From Flavobacterium sp. UBA7665 (GTDB lineage Bacteria; Bacteroidota; Bacteroidia; Flavobacteriales; Flavobacteriaceae), in assembly GCA_002483285.1 (NCBI GenBank), contig DLHP01000015.1, forward strand, positions 8,699 to 52,062: a stretch of 43,364 nucleotides of DNA, written 5' to 3'. The notes under the pieces are model-generated. The model made no database searches. It was not told the origin of the DNA and worked only from the letters and a program-made list of their open reading frames with translations. The position numbers were made by a program, and so were the translations under genes. Below, one piece after another: positions 40,809 to 43,364 of this stretch (position 1 is the first letter of the stretch; each line of letters opens with the position of its first letter).

Positions 40809-41225
40809 TTAGTTGGTTTCTGTGTATTTCTTGAAATTATCGAGTATGGCCTGCCAGCCGTCACGCTGCATTTCAATTGGGTTTTGGTTTTCGGGATCAA
40901 AGGTCTCGGTGACTTTGGTATGGCTGCCCTGGCTTTCAAAAATGATCGCCACCTTCCTGCCATCAGGCATTTCGTAGGCAATGTGTTTGTGGTGCTCTAC
41001 CATCGTGTAAACGCCCTCAAAGTCAAACCCGAAACTGCCGTCTTTGGCTTCCATACGCGTCATAAACTTACCTCCTGCACGCAGGTCATTGTTGGCTTTT
41101 GGAGCGTGCCAGTCGTCTGAAGCGCTGCACCATTGGGTGATGTGCTCGGGCGATGTCCAGGTTTCCCATACTTTTGCTATTGGTGCGGCCACTTCGGCCA
41201 TCACTGTAATTGGTTCTAAATTCAT
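40809..41225 (-). CDS. SRPBCC domain protein, AHSA1-like
   Basis: The 138-residue soluble protein has the START-like fold of the AHSA1 (activator of Hsp90 ATPase-like) group: VAAPIAKVWETWTSPEHITQW, then GGKFMTRMEAKDGSFGFDFEG, and the C-terminal helix GWQAILDNFKKYTE. These stand-alone bacterial domains usually bind small hydrophobic ligands rather than activate Hsp90. It lies 6 nt downstream of the DUF1801 gene and 11 nt upstream of the DoxX gene. The pairing with DoxX and VOC genes is common in Bacteroidota. Confidence 0.9.
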   Translation of the reverse strand: MNLEPITVMAEVAAPIAKVWETWTSPEHITQWCSASDDWHAPKANNDLRAGGKFMTRMEAKDGSFGFDFEGVYTMVEHHKHIAYEMPDGRKVAIIFESQGSHTKVTETFDPENQNPIEMQRDGWQAILDNFKKYTETN

Positions 41226-41231
41226 GGTTGG

Positions 41232-41624
41232 TTATTTTTTGGTTGAGTTTGATTTTTCTTTGTTTTGGTTTCCCTTAATCCGCGCGCGGATGATTTTCTT
41301 GAGTAAAGTCACTGGTAGTTTGTCTTTGTAAGGCAACTGTATCGCGCCCGAAGAGGTTTTAAATCCTTCCAGCTCCTTTGAAAACTCTTCTACCGTATGG
41401 CCATTCCACGGATAAAACCCGCAGTGCTCCTTCCAGGCCGCAAAACCAACGAGCATGCCCTGTAATTTAAACGCCGGCATATTGTAGCTGATGGTCTCTT
41501 CGGCTTCGGGTGCTACAGACCGAATAAGCTGGCGCACTTCTTCCAACCTGTTGCGAATGGCCTCGGGTTGCAAAGCGATGTACGCGTCGATGGTTGCCAC
41601 TTTTACTTTGTTCATATTGTTCAT
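41232..41624 (-). CDS. DUF1801 domain protein (YdhG/iron-chaperone-like)
   Basis: The 130-residue protein matches DUF1801: IDAYIALQPEAIRNRLEEVR, APEAEETISYNMPAFKLQG and GFAAWKEHCGFYPW. The group includes Bacillus FrataxinYdhG-type proteins with a frataxin-like fold that have been linked to iron delivery. It is rich in lysine at the C-terminus (LKKIIRARIKGNQNKEKS). The start at 41624 (MNNMNKVKV) is chosen; the next ATG (41615) is equally possible, and a reading frame extending into the VOC gene is not needed. It sits 11 nt after the VOC gene and 6 nt before the AHSA1-like gene. Confidence 0.85.
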   Translation of the reverse strand: MNNMNKVKVATIDAYIALQPEAIRNRLEEVRQLIRSVAPEAEETISYNMPAFKLQGMLVGFAAWKEHCGFYPWNGHTVEEFSKELEGFKTSSGAIQLPYKDKLPVTLLKKIIRARIKGNQNKEKSNSTKK

Positions 41625-41635
41625 CGCTACTTTTT

Positions 41636-42046
41636 TTAGCAGGGTTGCATTTTCGTGGGATCCATATAAAGCATGTTCCAACGGTGCCCGTCAAGGTCGG
41701 CAAAAGCGAATCCGTACATCCAACCCTGGATGCTTTGCGGCTTCCCGAATACATTCGCACCGGCTTTTTCGGCCTTGGCTGCCATCGCATCTACCGCTTC
41801 AGGGCTTTCGGCATCAAAGGAAATCATGATTTCACAGGTTTTCAACGTATCGGTCAACGGAAGCTGCATAAAGCCCTCAAGCGTGTTTTCGTCAAAAAGC
41901 ATGATTACAATGTCCTTTTCTCCAATAGTCATGCACTCGCAAATCGCGCTGTTATGACTTTCCCTAAATGCAAAACCGAGTTCAGAAAAAAATGCCTTCG
42001 ATTTTTTTAAATCCTTAACGCCAAGATTGAACCATACTTCTTTCAT
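41636..42046 (-). CDS. VOC family protein (glyoxalase/bleomycin-resistance fold)
   Basis: The 136-residue protein is a vicinal-oxygen-chelate domain: VWFNLGVKDLKKSKAFFSEL, then the second half AAKAEKAGANVFGKPQSIQG and FAFADLDGHRWNMLYMDPTK. It belongs to the PhnB/glyoxalase-like group found in many small operons. Few of the usual metal-binding His/Glu residues can be picked out with certainty, and there is an unusual C-terminal cysteine. It is the first gene of the five-gene operon and is divergent from the GlxA-type regulator across 281 bp, which contains the repeat-like stretch at 42114-42305. Confidence 0.87.
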   Translation of the reverse strand: MKEVWFNLGVKDLKKSKAFFSELGFAFRESHNSAICECMTIGEKDIVIMLFDENTLEGFMQLPLTDTLKTCEIMISFDAESPEAVDAMAAKAEKAGANVFGKPQSIQGWMYGFAFADLDGHRWNMLYMDPTKMQPC

Positions 42047-42113
42047 AATAAATTGATTTTGATAGTTACTATTTTAGTGCAAATCATGAATTGGATCTTT
42101 TTGCGACGCAATC

Positions 42114-42305
42114 CTAAAGTAGCGTTCTCAACTTTTGCGGTTTTTGGTGCGTATCAAAACTAAAGAAATTGGTTCCAAAACCCAAATGTGTTGCTATAAA
42201 AACAAGGTCAAACACCGTCGCGCCAGTTCGATTTGGTAAAGGTATTGGCAAATTTTGGCATCCATAATGTGTAAAAACGACAATGTAAAGGGTTGATTCC
42301 GACAA
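42114..42305. repeat. Candidate dispersed intergenic repeat
   Basis: The divergent gap holds an open minus-strand frame of 63 codons reading PIPLPNRTGATVFDLVF and THLGFGTNFFSFDTHQK. Its phrases recall short spurious proteins I know from several Flavobacterium intergenic regions, which suggests a repeated non-coding element rather than a gene. Its frame has no start context or promoter box. The claim of repetition rests on memory only. Confidence 0.35.
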
Positions 42306-42323
42306 TATGATTTTGCATCTTTG
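42293..42323 (+). promoter_or_regulatory. Candidate promoter of the GlxA-type regulator
   Basis: TTG (42293-42295), a 20-nt spacer and CATCTTTG (42316-42323, one mismatch to TAnnTTTG) end 4 nt before the ATG at 42328. If used, transcription would begin at or next to the start codon, giving a leaderless mRNA. Confidence 0.4.
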
Positions 42324-42327
42324 CTAC

Positions 42328-43290
42328 ATGAAACACATCAGCATCTTAGTTCCAGAAACGGCAGTCACCGCGGCCATAGTCGATCCGCGTTATATGTTTA
42401 GCGCTGTGAATGAGTTTTTTAAATCAGCGGGACATGAACCTTTTTTTAAAATCCAACTGGTTGGGCTTACCAATGAAGTAACCATCAACGACGGTTTGGT
42501 CACCATCCGCCCTGACCTATTGATTGACCAGGTACTTAAAACCGACCTGATCATCGTGCCCGCGCTCAGCGGCAGTATGGAGATTGCGCTGCAAAAGAAC
42601 AAGGATTTCCTTCCCTGGATTGTGAGCCAATACAAAAACGGCGCAGAAGTCGCAAGCCTTTGCATCGGCGCGTTCCTGCTCGCCGAAACTGGCTTGCTTA
42701 AAGACAAATCGTGCTCAACGCACTGGCTGTTTTCTAACGATTTCCGCGATCGTTACCCCGATGTAAGGCTCGAACACGAAAAAATTATCACCGAACAAAA
42801 CGGCTTGTACACGAGTGGCGGCGCAACTTCTTATTGGAATTTACTCTTGTATCTCGTGGAGAAATACACCACGCGTGAAATGGCGATCATGGCCTCCAAA
42901 TTCTTCTTGCTCGAAATGGAACGCAACAGCCAGTCGCAGTTCATTATGTTCAAAGGCCAAAAAGAGCACGACGACTTCCCGATTGTTAGGGCACAGGAAT
43001 ACATCGAAGCGAACTACAATCTAAAATTAACCGTAGAAGAAATAGCAGATAAGGTAGGTATTGCAAGGCGCACCTTTGAGCGTCGTTTTAAAAGAGCCAC
43101 ATCCAACACCGTGGTAGAATACCTGCAACGCGTCAAAATCGAGGTCGCCAAACAACAGCTCGAAACCGGACGCAAAACCGTCAATGAAGTCATGTATGAG
43201 GTGGGTTATACCGATACTAAGGCGTTTAGGGAGGTGTTTAAGAAAGTGACGGGGATGTCGCCGATTGATTATAGGAATAAATACAATTGA
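42328..43290 (+). CDS. GlxA family AraC-type regulator with DJ-1/PfpI domain
   Basis: The 320-residue regulator has an N-terminal DJ-1/PfpI domain (1-190) with the nucleophile-elbow cysteine Cys112 in ASLCIGAFLLAETGLL, plus SCSTHW and TSGGATSYWNLLLYLVEK. A C-terminal AraC DNA-binding domain has both helix-turn-helix units (VEEIADKVGIARRTFERRFK and VNEVMYEVGYTDTKAFREVF). GlxA-type proteins act as activators and are thought to bind small metabolites in the DJ-1 domain. The ATG at 42328 (MKHISILVPE) is preferred over 42307, which overlaps the promoter-like box. As a divergent neighbour it is the obvious candidate regulator of the VOC-to-SRPBCC operon. Confidence 0.93.
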   Translation: MKHISILVPETAVTAAIVDPRYMFSAVNEFFKSAGHEPFFKIQLVGLTNEVTINDGLVTIRPDLLIDQVLKTDLIIVPALSGSMEIALQKNKDFLPWIVSQYKNGAEVASLCIGAFLLAETGLLKDKSCSTHWLFSNDFRDRYPDVRLEHEKIITEQNGLYTSGGATSYWNLLLYLVEKYTTREMAIMASKFFLLEMERNSQSQFIMFKGQKEHDDFPIVRAQEYIEANYNLKLTVEEIADKVGIARRTFERRFKRATSNTVVEYLQRVKIEVAKQQLETGRKTVNEVMYEVGYTDTKAFREVFKKVTGMSPIDYRNKYN

Positions 43291-43297
43291 TTTTTTG

Positions 43298-43364
43298 GGA
43301 GCTGTTTCCCGCTTTCCGCTGCTATCTTTTGCTCGTGCCTCGCAAAAGGATATCCGCTGCAATC
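43298..43364. repeat. Dispersed hairpin repeat, copy 2 (cut by window end)
   Basis: Reading on the minus strand, GCAGCGGATATCCTTTTGCG, a short segment, GCAAAAGATA and GCAGCGGAAAGC match copy 1 at 29081-29142. CTTTTGC (43326-43332) and GCAAAAG (43342-43348) form the hairpin stem. It begins 8 bp past the stop of the GlxA-type gene. Confidence 0.8.

Noticed and set aside
41636..42046. Bleomycin or fosfomycin resistance gene
   Set aside because: The fold is the broad VOC family; its operon partners and the missing clear metal ligands give no ground for a resistance call.

Overview
The window looks like a chromosomal segment of a Bacteroidota bacterium, most likely family Flavobacteriaceae and Flavobacterium or a close relative. 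Evidence: a type IX secretion (T9SS) C-terminal sorting domain, an outer-membrane beta-barrel receptor with an N-terminal carboxypeptidase-regulatory-like domain, a YtxJ-type protein, phytochrome-like histidine kinases with the SHDLQEPLRKI box, lipoproteins, absence of clear Shine-Dalgarno sites, and repeated promoter -7 boxes of the form TAnnTTTG. No phage, integrase, transposase or CRISPR array was found. The layout is that of ordinary chromosome with short, mostly co-directional operons and many small intergenic repeats.

Layout. 1-476 is non-coding: four and a half tandem copies of an approximately 89-bp unit, then a perfect 23-bp inverted repeat and a terminator, next to a tRNA-Arg(ACG). 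786-2809 holds an MFS exporter and a divergent pentapeptide-repeat protein. 2806-6129 is a four-gene operon (AraC-type regulator, receiver protein, membrane PAS histidine kinase, GNAT acetyltransferase). 6303-11514 holds a MiaE-like tRNA hydroxylase, a TonB-type receptor, and a BlaI repressor/M56 sensor-protease pair. 11722-19006 is housekeeping and stress: glyA, fumarylacetoacetase plus a lipoprotein, ytxJ divergent from clpB, and a TonB-C-like secreted protein. 19096-23440 holds a small 55-residue membrane protein, an M1 aminopeptidase, a sorbosone-dehydrogenase-like protein and a very hydrophilic unknown protein.

23629-30055 is a DNA-repair island: Ku, the three-domain ligase LigD (with an SGNH hydrolase behind it), then a radical-SAM/helix-hairpin-helix protein and its partner of the TIGR03915/DUF4130 type. 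Ku and LigD should together carry out non-homologous end joining. The radical-SAM pair is a recognised but functionally unassigned DNA-repair candidate and is the part of the window most likely to hold undescribed biochemistry.

30125-33095 holds a secreted Pro/Asn-rich protein, a PPOX-family stress flavoprotein, a T9SS-secreted propeller-like protein and a small membrane protein. 33244-35939 is a signalling operon in which the sensor seems to be split over several polypeptides (lipoprotein, seven-helix membrane protein, minimal HisKA_3 kinase, NarL-type regulator). It converges on a 1080-residue soluble kinase with six PAS domains. 39351-43290 ends the window with a small Cys-containing membrane protein, a tight five-gene operon of small single-domain proteins (VOC, DUF1801, AHSA1-like SRPBCC, DoxX, membrane-anchored SRPBCC) and a divergent GlxA-type AraC regulator.

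Several intergenic regions carry related repeats: a hairpin-forming element at 29081-29142 and again, in reverse, at 43298-43364; and an iterated CACAGATTT-type palindrome at 11601-11671 with a degenerate relative at 39831-39885. Start codons were moved inward in many genes on the basis of signal peptides, family starts or promoter position. All product names come from reading motifs, not from a database search.
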